Positions 28,353 to 35,987 of a stretch of DNA of 64,000 nt are shown piece after piece. Under the pieces are notes generated by a model, which made no database searches, had not been told where the DNA came from, and saw only the letters and a list, made by a program, of their open reading frames with translations. Each line of letters starts with the position of its first letter. Position 1 is the stretch's first letter. Origin of the DNA: a bacterium (GTDB lineage: Bacteria; Chloroflexota; Anaerolineae; Caldilineales; Caldilineaceae); NCBI GenBank assembly GCA_016124945.1, contig WGMT01000001.1, positions 1-64,000 on the forward strand. Reading direction: 5' to 3'. A program made the translations under genes and the position numbers.

Positions 28353-29114
28353 CTAATCAGAGAAGTCTCTCGGCTCACGCGGCCGGTAGAGGATGTACGC
28401 CAGCCCTACGCCTATGAAGTAAAGGACAATGAGCGGCAACATGACAATCATCATGTTCACCGGATCGATTGTCGGGGTGATGATGGCAGCAATTATCGAT
28501 GTACCTACAATAGAATGTCGCCAGTAAGCCAAGAGCTTAGGACCGGTAACAAGCCCAATGCGCGCCAGGAAAGCGATGACTAGCGGTGTCTCAAAGAAGA
28601 CACCAATCCAAAAGACGATTCTCGTTACAAAACCGACGTAACGGTCAATCGTCCACTCCTGTTCAATTACGGATCCAAGGAAACTCTGCAAGAAACCAGT
28701 AGCCACCGGCAGCATAATCGTGAACGCAAACCAGGCCCCGATTAAGAAGAGTATCATGATGCCAGGCAGAATCATAAACAGTGTGCGCTTTTCGTGGGGG
28801 TAAAGCCCCGGTGCGATAAAGGCGACAATCTGGTACACGATTACCGGCATAGCGATGACGGCGCCAGACACAAACCCGACACGGAAGAAAATCGCGATCG
28901 TGTCCGTCGGCCCGATGGCGATGAGGGATTTGCCCACAGGCTCGGTGATGATGGCCAAGAGACGTTCAACAAAAACAAAGCTAACAAGCGTACCAATTAA
29001 CAAAGCGCCCACAACCCAGATCAGGCGTGTGCGCAGTTCACCCAAATGTTCCAGCAATCCCATTCGGCTCTCATCAACGGGATCGTACTGAGGGGCTATT
29101 TCGCCCTGGCTCAT
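28353..29114 (-). CDS. tatC: Sec-independent (Tat) translocase subunit TatC
   Basis: A 253-residue polytopic protein with the TatC opening LLEHLGELRTRLIW, where the conserved Glu and Arg recognise the twin-arginine signal. Six helices follow; the FMILPGIMILFLIGAWFAFTIMLP and GVFFETPLVIAFLARIG segments are family hallmarks. It is the signal-peptide receptor for folded-protein export. Its ATG overlaps the tatB stop by four bases (ATGA). MsrP at 13.3 kb is a likely client. Confidence 0.97.
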   Translation of the reverse strand: MSQGEIAPQYDPVDESRMGLLEHLGELRTRLIWVVGALLIGTLVSFVFVERLLAIITEPVGKSLIAIGPTDTIAIFFRVGFVSGAVIAMPVIVYQIVAFIAPGLYPHEKRTLFMILPGIMILFLIGAWFAFTIMLPVATGFLQSFLGSVIEQEWTIDRYVGFVTRIVFWIGVFFETPLVIAFLARIGLVTGPKLLAYWRHSIVGTSIIAAIITPTIDPVNMMIVMLPLIVLYFIGVGLAYILYRPREPRDFSD

Positions 29115-29965
29115 AGACTCTTCTCCTCAGCCGCGGCTTCGTCCACCGGCTTATCGGCCGACTGTTCGTCCGCAGGCTTGGGTCTAGAAACATTCACGTC
29201 TTTCGGCGGCGTTTGGCGCGCCGCAGGGGGTGGCGCAATGGTATTTTCAGGCAGATCATCTTCTGCCGTGGTGGTCACAGATTTGGGCTTGTCGACATTT
29301 TCGGCAGAAGGCTGGGCTGTCTTATTTGCAAAGTAAGCCGATGCCGGGGAGATCTGGTCGTCGGTTGACGGCTGCTTGGGCGTGGGGAGTGGTTTGGCGG
29401 CGGCTTTCTCTTCGCCGTTATTCGGCTCACCCTTGTCAGAAGAGACAGAATCAATCCCCTGCACTGCTTCAGCGCTGACGTTCGCTTCGGAGTCGCTCAC
29501 GTCGCCGGTATTTTGTGCAGCAGAAGCGGCTTTGGCAACAGCGGCAGCCGTCATCTCTGCCGTGTTTACCGTCTCTTCTGCGTTGACGGCTACGTCGGTG
29601 GTGGCAGCGGCTGCGGTAGATTTTGGCGTAGGCTTCGGGGTAGTGGCCGGTTTTGCGGCAGTGTTAGGCGTGGTCTTTGCAGCGGGTTTGTTAAGCGCCT
29701 TATTGACGGGCTTGGTCGCTTCTTTAATGTCCGACGTGGTTTCGTTCAGCGCCTTTTGAATTTGGCGGCGTGGATCGAGATCCGCAAGGTCGCCAAACTC
29801 ATCGTTGAACTGACGCGTCACATCCGACGTCAAGTCGCGTACCTGACGGACCAAGCCGATAATCTGTCGTAAGACACCGGGCAAGCGCTCGGGCCCGAGA
29901 AAGATCAGGGCGAAGATAATGATAAAAACGAGTTCAAATATACCGATGCCGAGAAAGCTGTCCAT
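29111..29965 (-). CDS. tatB: Tat translocase TatB/TatA-like subunit with long disordered tail
   Basis: A 284-residue protein with the single N-terminal helix and hinge of TatA/B proteins (ELVFIIIFALIFLGPERLPG), then an amphipathic helix (LRQIIGLVRQVRDLTSDVTRQF). From about residue 85 it becomes low-complexity, rich in Ala, Thr, Lys, Pro and Asp, to the C-terminus. TatB proteins usually end near 100-170 residues, so the tail is long. The position before tatC and the LGPERLP hinge favour TatB over TatA, but the two cannot be fully separated. It partners TatC in the cytoplasmic membrane. Confidence 0.9.
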   Translation of the reverse strand: MDSFLGIGIFELVFIIIFALIFLGPERLPGVLRQIIGLVRQVRDLTSDVTRQFNDEFGDLADLDPRRQIQKALNETTSDIKEATKPVNKALNKPAAKTTPNTAAKPATTPKPTPKSTAAAATTDVAVNAEETVNTAEMTAAAVAKAASAAQNTGDVSDSEANVSAEAVQGIDSVSSDKGEPNNGEEKAAAKPLPTPKQPSTDDQISPASAYFANKTAQPSAENVDKPKSVTTTAEDDLPENTIAPPPAARQTPPKDVNVSRPKPADEQSADKPVDEAAAEEKSL

Positions 29966-30037
29966 AAGCGTTGATAAGTCCGAATAGACCGGGCTGCTGC
30001 TGCCGGTACCCTAGGCACAAAGGAAGATGAAAGCAGG

Positions 30038-30568
30038 TCAGCCTTGGTCGGGTGAAATTTCGGCCAACGCCGTCCCTAAGACGCCGTTGACAAAGCGTGG
30101 ACTGCTGTCGCTGCCGAAAATCTTGGCCAGTTCCACAGCTTCGTTGATCACCACCTTAGGCGGCGCGTCCGAATCGGGGCTGAGCAATTCAAAGATCGAC
30201 AGACGCAGGATGTTACGATCGATCACAGCCAGTTGTTGCACCGGCCAATCAGGGGCATAACGACCAATCAATTGATCCAGATCAGCCAGGTTTTCAATGA
30301 CACCGCCGATCAGCCAACGCAGGAAATTGAGCCCATCATCTTCTAATTTCGTCTCAGCCTGCCGAGCATCAAGGACACGTCCTGGCTTGTGTTGCGTGGT
30401 ATCAATTTCGTAAAGAACCTGCAACGCAACTTGCCGAGCCCTGTGTCGCGTACGGATCTGTTGGGTGCGCGTTTCGTCGTCACGCGCCATCGGTCGGCGT
30501 TTCGGAGTCGAGCGGTTTCCCTGCGGTGGCACTTGCTCATCTGGGGATTGCTGAGAGTTTCCAGCCAT
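30038..30568 (-). CDS. nusB: Transcription antitermination factor NusB
   Basis: A 176-residue protein from the ATG at 30568, with an unusually long charged N-terminus (to about 38) before the NusB core: RHRARQVALQVLYEID, LIGRYAPDWPVQQLAVIDRNILRLSIFELL and PPKVVINEAVELAKIFGSDSSPRFVNGVLGT. It binds boxA with NusE (S10) to promote rRNA antitermination. It is co-directional with fabD-fabG upstream and tatB-tatC downstream. Confidence 0.95.
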   Translation of the reverse strand: MAGNSQQSPDEQVPPQGNRSTPKRRPMARDDETRTQQIRTRHRARQVALQVLYEIDTTQHKPGRVLDARQAETKLEDDGLNFLRWLIGGVIENLADLDQLIGRYAPDWPVQQLAVIDRNILRLSIFELLSPDSDAPPKVVINEAVELAKIFGSDSSPRFVNGVLGTALAEISPDQG

Positions 30569-30635
30569 GAAATCGTTCTTTATCCAATTCAATAATATAT
30601 CTGCAAATGCGCACCTACAAATGTATATCTCTAAC

Positions 30636-31382
30636 TTACTGCATTACCAGTCCGCCGTCGACGGTGAGGACATGACCGGTGATAAAGCCGGATCGTTCGC
30701 TGGCCAGGAAGGCTACAGCCCAGGCAATCTCTTCGGGCTCACCCAACCGGCCAACCGGCGTAGCGGCGATGGTCTGCGCCCGCTGCTCCTCGGTGAGGAC
30801 GTCGGTGAGCGCCGTGGGGACGAAACCAGGCGCCACCGCGTTGACAGTGATATTGCGGCTACCCACTTCTTTGGCAAGGCTCTTGGTAAAGCCAATGATC
30901 CCCGCTTTGCTGGCGGCGTAGTTGGTCTGCCCCGCCTGACCGGCAATCCCCACAACACTGGTAATGTTGATGATCCGCCCCCAGCGCGCCCGCAGCATCT
31001 TGCGCAGGGCGGCTTTGGTCACATAAAAGACACTGTTGAGGTTGGTCTGGATCACCCGTTCCCAATCTTCGGGCTTCATGCTGAGGAGTAGCGTGTCCGC
31101 CGTGGTGCCGGCATTGTTAACCAGGATACCGATGACACCGAGGCTCTCTTCCACCTCTTTAACCAGAGTCTGCGCCGATTCCAGATCGCTGACATCGGCT
31201 TTGAAGAGGCGACAAGTGCCACCTGCTTCACGGATCTGTGCAGCAACTTGATCTGCGCCGTCCTGGTTGCCGCGGTAGTGGATGGCCACGGTTGCGCCCT
31301 GCGTCGCCAATTCCTTGGCAATGGCTGCGCCGATGCCGCTACTGCTACCAGTGACCAACGCCACCTTGCCCGAAAACTCCAT
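30636..31382 (-). CDS. fabG: 3-oxoacyl-[acyl-carrier-protein] reductase
   Basis: A 248-residue short-chain dehydrogenase. The NADPH motif TGSSSGIG is at 11-18, the NNAG motif at 89-92 and the Ser142/Tyr155/Lys159 triad in YAASK. Ending in GHVLTVDGGLVMQ is typical of FabG. It reduces 3-oxoacyl-ACP in fatty acid elongation. It follows fabD on the same strand. Confidence 0.95.
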   Translation of the reverse strand: MEFSGKVALVTGSSSGIGAAIAKELATQGATVAIHYRGNQDGADQVAAQIREAGGTCRLFKADVSDLESAQTLVKEVEESLGVIGILVNNAGTTADTLLLSMKPEDWERVIQTNLNSVFYVTKAALRKMLRARWGRIINITSVVGIAGQAGQTNYAASKAGIIGFTKSLAKEVGSRNITVNAVAPGFVPTALTDVLTEEQRAQTIAATPVGRLGEPEEIAWAVAFLASERSGFITGHVLTVDGGLVMQ

Positions 31383-31487
31383 CGTCGTGCCTCACTCAAA
31401 GGTGGAATTTAAAGAATTCGCCAAACCATGTAGGCATTATACCGCACATGGGGAAGAGAGTCGAAAGCGAAATGCGAAACCGTGAGG

Positions 31488-31618
31488 GGGAAATGAGTAA
31501 CGAGTCAATGTCACAAGTTAAGGATGGACGACAGACGACAGTAGAAGTGACTTCGCATGTTACCTGCAAACCTGCAACAGTCGGCCACACTGCTTAACTT
31601 ATTGAGTTGTTACTCATT
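31488..31618. repeat. MITE-like element whose end encodes the FabD C-terminus
   Basis: Left end AATGAGTAACGAGTCAATGT (about 31492-31511, then CACAAGTTAAGG) and right end TTAACTTATTGAGTTGTTACTCATT (31594-31618) are inverted. Inner words are GACGACAGACGAC and TGCAAACCTGCAAC. On the minus strand the right end supplies the last codons and TAA stop of fabD. Confidence 0.75.
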
Positions 31619-32586
31619 ACGCTCTTTCGGAACGCGTCTACGCCCACGGCATCTGCCACATTGATCCGTTCGGCATCGCGCGCAATGCGCTTGATCAACC
31701 CGGTAAGGACGTTGCCTGGCCCGATTTCGGCGAAGACGGTGACCCCTGCGTCTACGGCACGCTGCATTGAGCCTGTCCACTTGACGCTACCAGTAAGTTG
31801 CGCCGCCAGTTCGTCTACAATCGCAGCCGGTTCGGTGATGGCATCGGTTGACGTGTTCGCCAGCAGCGGCGCAATTGGCGGTTGAATCGCTGTCGCTTCA
31901 ATAGCGGCCCGCAATTGACCAGCCACAGGCGCCATCAATGGGCTGTGCGAAGCGATACTTACATCCAACGGCACCACTTTGCGAGCACCGGCGGCCTGTA
32001 AGGCGGCCATTGCCGCTTCCATCGCTGTGGCGTCGCCCGAAATAACAATCTGGCCAGGGCAATTGTCGTTGGCAATTTGTACCAACCCACTACTAGTCGC
32101 AGCGGCATCGGCGCAAGCCTGCGCCACCACATCTTCATCTAATCCCAGGACGGCGGCCATGCGGCCCGGCGCCACCTGACCAGCTTCTGTCATCAACCGT
32201 CCTCGCTCGCGGACAAGACGCAGCCCGTCGGCAAAGGAAATACTGTTCGCAGCCACCAGCGCGCTATACTCGCCCAAACTATGGCCCGCAAAGAAAAGTG
32301 GACGAGGCATCGTCCCCATTTCACTCTGCAGTACACGCAGTGTGGCGATGCTGGCAGCGAGCAGCGCCGGCTGGGCATTGATCGTTGCCGTCAATGCTTC
32401 AGCGGGGCCTTCGGCGCAAAGTGTGCTCAGAGAGAAGGCAAGGATGTCATCAGCTTCTTGCAGCGTTTGGCGCGCCACAGGGAACTGTGCAGCCAACGCC
32501 TGCGCCATGCCCACATGCTGACTTCCCTGACCTGGAAAAATCAATGCCAGGGGAAAGGTTTCGTCACTGTATTGAAATTCAGCCAT
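31594..32586 (-). CDS. fabD: Malonyl-CoA:ACP transacylase
   Basis: A 330-residue protein starting at the ATG at 32586; the open frame upstream crosses a terminator-like hairpin. The core has FPGQGSQHVGM, GHSLGEYSAL with nucleophile Ser103, and ASHSPLMAP with the catalytic His. It loads malonyl groups on acyl carrier protein. The last residues (SNNSIS) and stop codon are encoded by the end of a MITE-like repeat, so the native terminus may have been replaced on insertion. It sits between rpmF and fabG. Confidence 0.95.
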   Translation of the reverse strand: MAEFQYSDETFPLALIFPGQGSQHVGMAQALAAQFPVARQTLQEADDILAFSLSTLCAEGPAEALTATINAQPALLAASIATLRVLQSEMGTMPRPLFFAGHSLGEYSALVAANSISFADGLRLVRERGRLMTEAGQVAPGRMAAVLGLDEDVVAQACADAAATSSGLVQIANDNCPGQIVISGDATAMEAAMAALQAAGARKVVPLDVSIASHSPLMAPVAGQLRAAIEATAIQPPIAPLLANTSTDAITEPAAIVDELAAQLTGSVKWTGSMQRAVDAGVTVFAEIGPGNVLTGLIKRIARDAERINVADAVGVDAFRKSVMSNNSIS

Positions 32587-32635
32587 GATTAATTGCCGTT
32601 TAAGGTGGGGTGAAACGCAATTTGTACAAACAAGA

Positions 32636-32675
32636 AACAGGGGATTGAGGCACATGCCCAATCCCCTGTTGTCTA
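32636..32675. terminator. Hairpin between rpmF and fabD
   Basis: ACAGGGGATTG ... CAATCCCCTGTTG: an 11-base stem with an AGGCACATGCC loop. It may attenuate transcription from rpmF into fabD on the minus strand; the T-tract is weak. Confidence 0.65.
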
Positions 32676-32692
32676 TCTATGCGGAATACAAC

Positions 32693-32887
32693 TTAGGCGA
32701 CGGCTTCGTCGACGTCAACCACCTGCAAGCGCCCCATGTATGTGCCACAGCTCGGGCAGACACGGTGAGGCAGTGAGGGCTTGCCACACTGTGCGCACTT
32801 CACCAGATTGGGCGTGCCCAACGCGTCATGTGCACGGCGACGATCACGGCGGCCTTTGCTGATTTTTCGTTTTGGTAGCGGTCCCAT
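32693..32887 (-). CDS. rpmF: Ribosomal protein bL32
   Basis: A 64-residue protein opening MGPLPKRKISKGRRDRRRAH, with two CxxC pairs (CAQCGKPSLPHRVCPSC) forming the zinc ribbon of C+ type L32. It is a large-subunit ribosomal protein. The yceD-rpmF-fab order is conserved in many bacteria. AAGGAG precedes the ATG. Confidence 0.98.
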   Translation of the reverse strand: MGPLPKRKISKGRRDRRRAHDALGTPNLVKCAQCGKPSLPHRVCPSCGTYMGRLQVVDVDEAVA

Positions 32888-32942
32888 TTTGAGTTCTCCT
32901 TGACCTTAAAACAACAACAAAATAACAACAATTTTGCGTCAA

Positions 32943-32972
32943 AATGCCGGGGCTGACTACCCCCGGCACTTT
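32943..32972 (-). terminator. Attenuator-like hairpin between yceD and rpmF
   Basis: Read on the minus strand, AAGTGCCGGGGGTAGTCAGC then CCCGGCATTTTG: stem TGCCGGGG/CCCCGGCA with a short T-run. It stands about 55 bases before the rpmF start and just after a 5 x 16-bp tandem repeat, so it may partially terminate or modulate rpmF-fab expression. Confidence 0.65.
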
Positions 32973-33051
32973 CTCTTTACAATTCAATCTCTTTACAATT
33001 CAATCTCTTTACAATTCAATCTCTTTACAATTCAATCTCTTTACAATTCAA
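32972..33051. repeat. Five perfect 16-bp tandem repeats upstream of rpmF
   Basis: TCTCTTTACAATTCAA occurs five times in exact register. On the rpmF-coding strand the unit is TTGAATTGTAAAGAGA. It could be an iterated protein-binding site or a length-variable tract affecting rpmF-fab transcription. There are no spacers, so it is not a CRISPR array. Confidence 0.97.
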
Positions 33052-33088
33052 CCGACTTTGACCCTAGCACCGAAATCAGAAGCAAAAT

Positions 33089-33682
33089 CTAGCGCTTTCG
33101 TTTCGGTTCGGCATCGTCTTGTTTGAGCGCCAACAGAGCGGCCCAACGGGGATCGATAACTTCACCATCCACCGTTTCTTCAACCAAGTCGCTGTGTACT
33201 TCTTTAATCTCTTGCAGGCGCACGGCAAAGTAAGGACAGTTGGCCGGATCCTCAAACATACAGCCTGGATACATCGGCAAGGCCAGCCAAATATTCTGAC
33301 GAACCACCTCAGATGCATCGAGAATGTGATGATCATCGATGATGAGTGCAGCGTCGCTGAGTTCTTCCTGTTGCCCCTTAAACTCCTGAGGCATTAAAAA
33401 CCGTCCGGTCTCCACATCGGTCAGCGGACGGAAACTTTCTTCAAAGTGGAAGGAAACCGGCGTTTCTACCGGTTCCAGACAGCGATTACAGCTTACTTCT
33501 AACGAAATCGACAGGTCCCCTATCACCAATACACCACTGTGTGTCCGCAAGAGCTTAACCAAGCCAGTAAGTGGTGAAACGGGAATGAGCCCAGGATCAA
33601 GCCCTTCGATTTCCTCATTCAGCTCATACTCCCGAGTAGCCCCAATCGGCTGTTTCAGAAGCTGAGCAACGTTGAATTCCAT
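33089..33682 (-). CDS. yceD: YceD/DUF177 family protein
   Basis: A 197-residue protein. The conserved CNRCLEPVETPVSFHFEE block and a C-terminal cysteine pair (CMFEDPANCPYF) identify DUF177 (YceD/Nip-like), encoded before rpmF in many genomes and linked to 23S rRNA or L32 metabolism. It ends in a basic AEPKRKR. AAGGAG lies before the ATG. A near-consensus promoter is located 130-160 bases upstream on the same strand. Confidence 0.92.
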   Translation of the reverse strand: MEFNVAQLLKQPIGATREYELNEEIEGLDPGLIPVSPLTGLVKLLRTHSGVLVIGDLSISLEVSCNRCLEPVETPVSFHFEESFRPLTDVETGRFLMPQEFKGQQEELSDAALIIDDHHILDASEVVRQNIWLALPMYPGCMFEDPANCPYFAVRLQEIKEVHSDLVEETVDGEVIDPRWAALLALKQDDAEPKRKR

Positions 33683-33818
33683 TGTTAAACTCCTTCAATG
33701 TCCGGCACGGTTTTCCAACGACGGCAGCTAAGTTAGGGCAAGATGAGTAGCGCAGATAGCACTCCTTTCTGTTGCGCCCAATGGCAAAGCACCGGTGGCT
33801 CCCAACGGACAGATGAAC

Positions 33819-33847
33819 ATTATACGATTGGGGCAAGTTCCTGTCAA
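33819..33847 (-). promoter_or_regulatory. Perfect-consensus promoter of the yceD-rpmF-fab-nusB-tat run
   Basis: Read on the minus strand: TTGACA (33847-33842), exactly 17 bases, TATAAT (33824-33819). Both hexamers are full consensus. The 5' leader to yceD would be about 130 bases and holds no clear riboswitch. Confidence 0.85.
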
Positions 33848-33942
33848 AAAGGAGGCCCCGATTCGGGCACTGAAGTTATTGTGCGCCGAATGTTCCTCAA
33901 AAACGTTGTTCAAGAATTGTCCAGGCACGTAGAAACGGGAAA

Positions 33943-33971
33943 TTGATTGAGGCCGAGGCCGATGATACACT
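33943..33971 (+). promoter_or_regulatory. Upstream promoter candidate for the SufR-like gene
   Basis: TTGATT, 17-base spacer, TACACT, with TGA just before the -10. Located about 180 bases before the regulator start and divergent from the yceD promoter. Confidence 0.45.
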
Positions 33972-34030
33972 AAACAGGTTTGTCTAGCTCAAAAGAGTTT
34001 TTACACATAAAACAATTAAAACACTCAGAA

Positions 34031-34060
34031 TTGACAAAACCCCTGCGGCAATGGTAAAGT
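34031..34060 (+). promoter_or_regulatory. Promoter of the SufR-like gene
   Basis: TTGACA (34031-34036), 18-base spacer, TAAAGT (34055-34060). This leaves a 5' leader of about 85 bases. Bases 33848-33942 show nothing else I can name. Confidence 0.55.
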
Positions 34061-34152
34061 CTGGACATGCAGTTGTGCAGTCTCGCTTTTTCAAGAAACC
34101 ACATTTGGGCTTCGATTGCAGTGTCGCTCTTTACCATTTCACAGGAAGACGA

Positions 34153-34854
34153 ATGGTCACCGCTTCGTTTCAAGACAAAAATTCGCCGGCCTGGCAAATC
34201 GTTGAACATTTGCAACGTCACCATTCGGCGACGATCAAAGATCTAGAGCAGATGTTGGGCGTCACCACCACCGCCGTTCGCCAGCATTTGCGTACGCTAC
34301 AATTGGAAGGCTACATCGACCGCGCCACGGTTCATTCAGGTGTAGGACGGCCACATCACGAGTATGTCCTCACCGATGCAGCACGTGAACTGTTTGCCTG
34401 TCATTGCGACGATCTGGCGTTGACCATGCTCCAAGAGATGTTTGAGATGGTGGGGCCAGAACAAGTTTCAACTTTATTAGAACGGGTGAGCAGTCGGCTG
34501 GCAGCTCGCTATGCCGATAGCGTGACCGCCGAAGCACTCGGTCATCGAGTTGAACAGATGGCAGGCGTGCTCAACCGGCAGGGTATTCTTACCGATGTCC
34601 TGGCGCAAGACGAGAATACCATTATTCTCAAAACGTACAACTGTCCCTACCATGAATTAGCCCAGGAACATCGGGAGATTTGTGAGATGGATCAAGACAT
34701 GCTTCAGCGGGTATTGGGTAGTAGTGTGTCCCTCAGTGCTTGTCTCATGGACGGCGACGGCGGTTGTTCCTTTGTGGTGAAACGCAATGGTAACCATGTC
34801 ACGAAAGAGGGTGCAAGCATCCCATCCGAAGATCCTCACTTTCAGAGAGAGTGA
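34153..34854 (+). CDS. SufR-like Fe-S-sensing transcriptional regulator
   Basis: A 233-residue protein from the ATG at 34153, preceded by AGGAAG. The N-terminus is a winged helix (TIKDLEQMLGVTTTAVRQHLRTLQLEGYIDR, GRPHHEYVLTDAARELF). The C-terminal domain has cysteines in YNCPYHELAQEHREICEMD and CLMDGDGGC, a layout like the cluster-binding region of SufR/ArsR-type repressors. It is encoded directly before sufC, so it probably represses or tunes the suf operon according to Fe-S status. Naming as SufR is by context and domain, not proof. Confidence 0.82.
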   Translation: MVTASFQDKNSPAWQIVEHLQRHHSATIKDLEQMLGVTTTAVRQHLRTLQLEGYIDRATVHSGVGRPHHEYVLTDAARELFACHCDDLALTMLQEMFEMVGPEQVSTLLERVSSRLAARYADSVTAEALGHRVEQMAGVLNRQGILTDVLAQDENTIILKTYNCPYHELAQEHREICEMDQDMLQRVLGSSVSLSACLMDGDGGCSFVVKRNGNHVTKEGASIPSEDPHFQRE

Positions 34855-34942
34855 ACCAAGAAAGCAGATGACAGTGTAATCAACTGCACTTGCTAACCGG
34901 CCGATGATGAATACGCTAGAAATGTATTTCGTCAGTTTCATT

Positions 34943-35005
34943 TTGGCGCAGTGTTGCGCCGCGAATTGTTCATAACTTTTGGTACACCATTTTCCAGTCT
35001 ATAAT
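34943..35005 (+). promoter_or_regulatory. suf promoter region with upstream inverted repeat
   Basis: A TATAAT box at 35000-35005 has a weak -35 (TTGGTA, 34979-34984, 15-base spacing, or TTTTGG at 17). GGCGCAGTGTTGCGCC (about 34944-34959) is an inverted repeat just upstream. A SufR-type operator is possible but not recognisable with certainty. Confidence 0.45.
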
Positions 35006-35042
35006 TTGTTGTTCTGTCCATTTCAGAAGGAGTTAAGAGGCA

Positions 35043-35852
35043 ATGAGCGTTCTAGAAATTCGCAACTTGCATGCAACCGTAGGAGAGACTGAGATCCTCA
35101 AAGGCGTCGATCTGACCCTGCGCAGCGGTGAAATTCACGCGCTGATGGGGCCTAACGGTTCGGGCAAGTCGACGTTGGCCTACGTCATCGCCGGCCACCC
35201 ACACTATGAGATCACCGAAGGCGATATTTTGATTGACGGTGAGAGTATCATCGAAATGGAAGCCGACGAGCGAACCCGCGCCGGCATTTTCCTGGCCTTC
35301 CAATACCCCGTGGCTGTGCCTGGTGTCAGTGTGGCGAACTTCCTGCGCACCGCCGTCTCGAATGTGCGTGGTTACACCGAACGCCGCGAAGAGAAAGAAA
35401 GTGGTGTCATCGGCAGCAATTTGATGCCCATGCGTGAGTTCCGCCGTGAACTGAATCAGAAGATGCAAGAGTACAACGTCGATCCGAGCTTTGCTCGCCG
35501 CTACCTCAACGACGGCTTCTCGGGTGGCGAAAAGAAGCGCACCGAAGTGTTGCAAATGGCCATGCTTGAGCCCAAGTTCGGTATCCTTGATGAATCCGAC
35601 TCCGGGCTCGATATCGACGCACTTAAAGTCGTGGCCGATGGGATCAACAAACTTGCCACCGAGGATCGCGGCTTTTTGATGATCACCCACTACCAGCGCC
35701 TGTTAAATTACGTCAAGCCCACTTATGTCAGCATTTTCCATGGCGGTCGTATTGTAATGACCGGCGGCCCCGAAGTTGCCCACATGCTCGAAGAAAAGGG
35801 CTATGGCTGGGTAGAAGCAGAATTTGCCGACAAAGAACCTGTGTCTGCGTAA
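35043..35852 (+). CDS. sufC: Fe-S cluster assembly ATPase SufC
   Basis: A 269-residue ABC ATPase. Walker A is GPNGSGKST (36-44), the signature is FSGGEKKRTE and Walker B is FGILDESDSGLDIDAL, characteristic of SufC. It powers the SufBCD scaffold that builds Fe-S clusters in the cytoplasm. The C-terminal TGGPEVAHMLEEKGYGWVEAE is typical. AAGGAG precedes the start. First gene of the sufC-sufB-sufD run. Confidence 0.98.
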   Translation: MSVLEIRNLHATVGETEILKGVDLTLRSGEIHALMGPNGSGKSTLAYVIAGHPHYEITEGDILIDGESIIEMEADERTRAGIFLAFQYPVAVPGVSVANFLRTAVSNVRGYTERREEKESGVIGSNLMPMREFRRELNQKMQEYNVDPSFARRYLNDGFSGGEKKRTEVLQMAMLEPKFGILDESDSGLDIDALKVVADGINKLATEDRGFLMITHYQRLLNYVKPTYVSIFHGGRIVMTGGPEVAHMLEEKGYGWVEAEFADKEPVSA

Positions 35853-35867
35853 AGAATAGAGTTAGCG

Positions 35868-35925
35868 ATTGGAGATGAGGTGATTGGGGATTAAGCGATT
35901 AGGGATCGTGACAATCACAAGATCC
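35868..35925. repeat. Short GCGATTGGAGATGAGGTGATT array
   Basis: A one-sided degenerate GCGATTA/GATTGGGGATTA array with a short ATCGTGACAATCACAAGATC inverted pair at its right. It lies between sufC and sufB. Confidence 0.6.
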
Positions 35926-35987
35926 TCAAAAACTTTTCTTCACACCGACATTGTGATTTGCATTCAAAGACTAGGAGAACTCCACCT

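Noticed and set aside
32972..33051. CRISPR-like array
   Set aside because: The 16-bp units are directly adjacent with no spacers; it is a simple tandem repeat.
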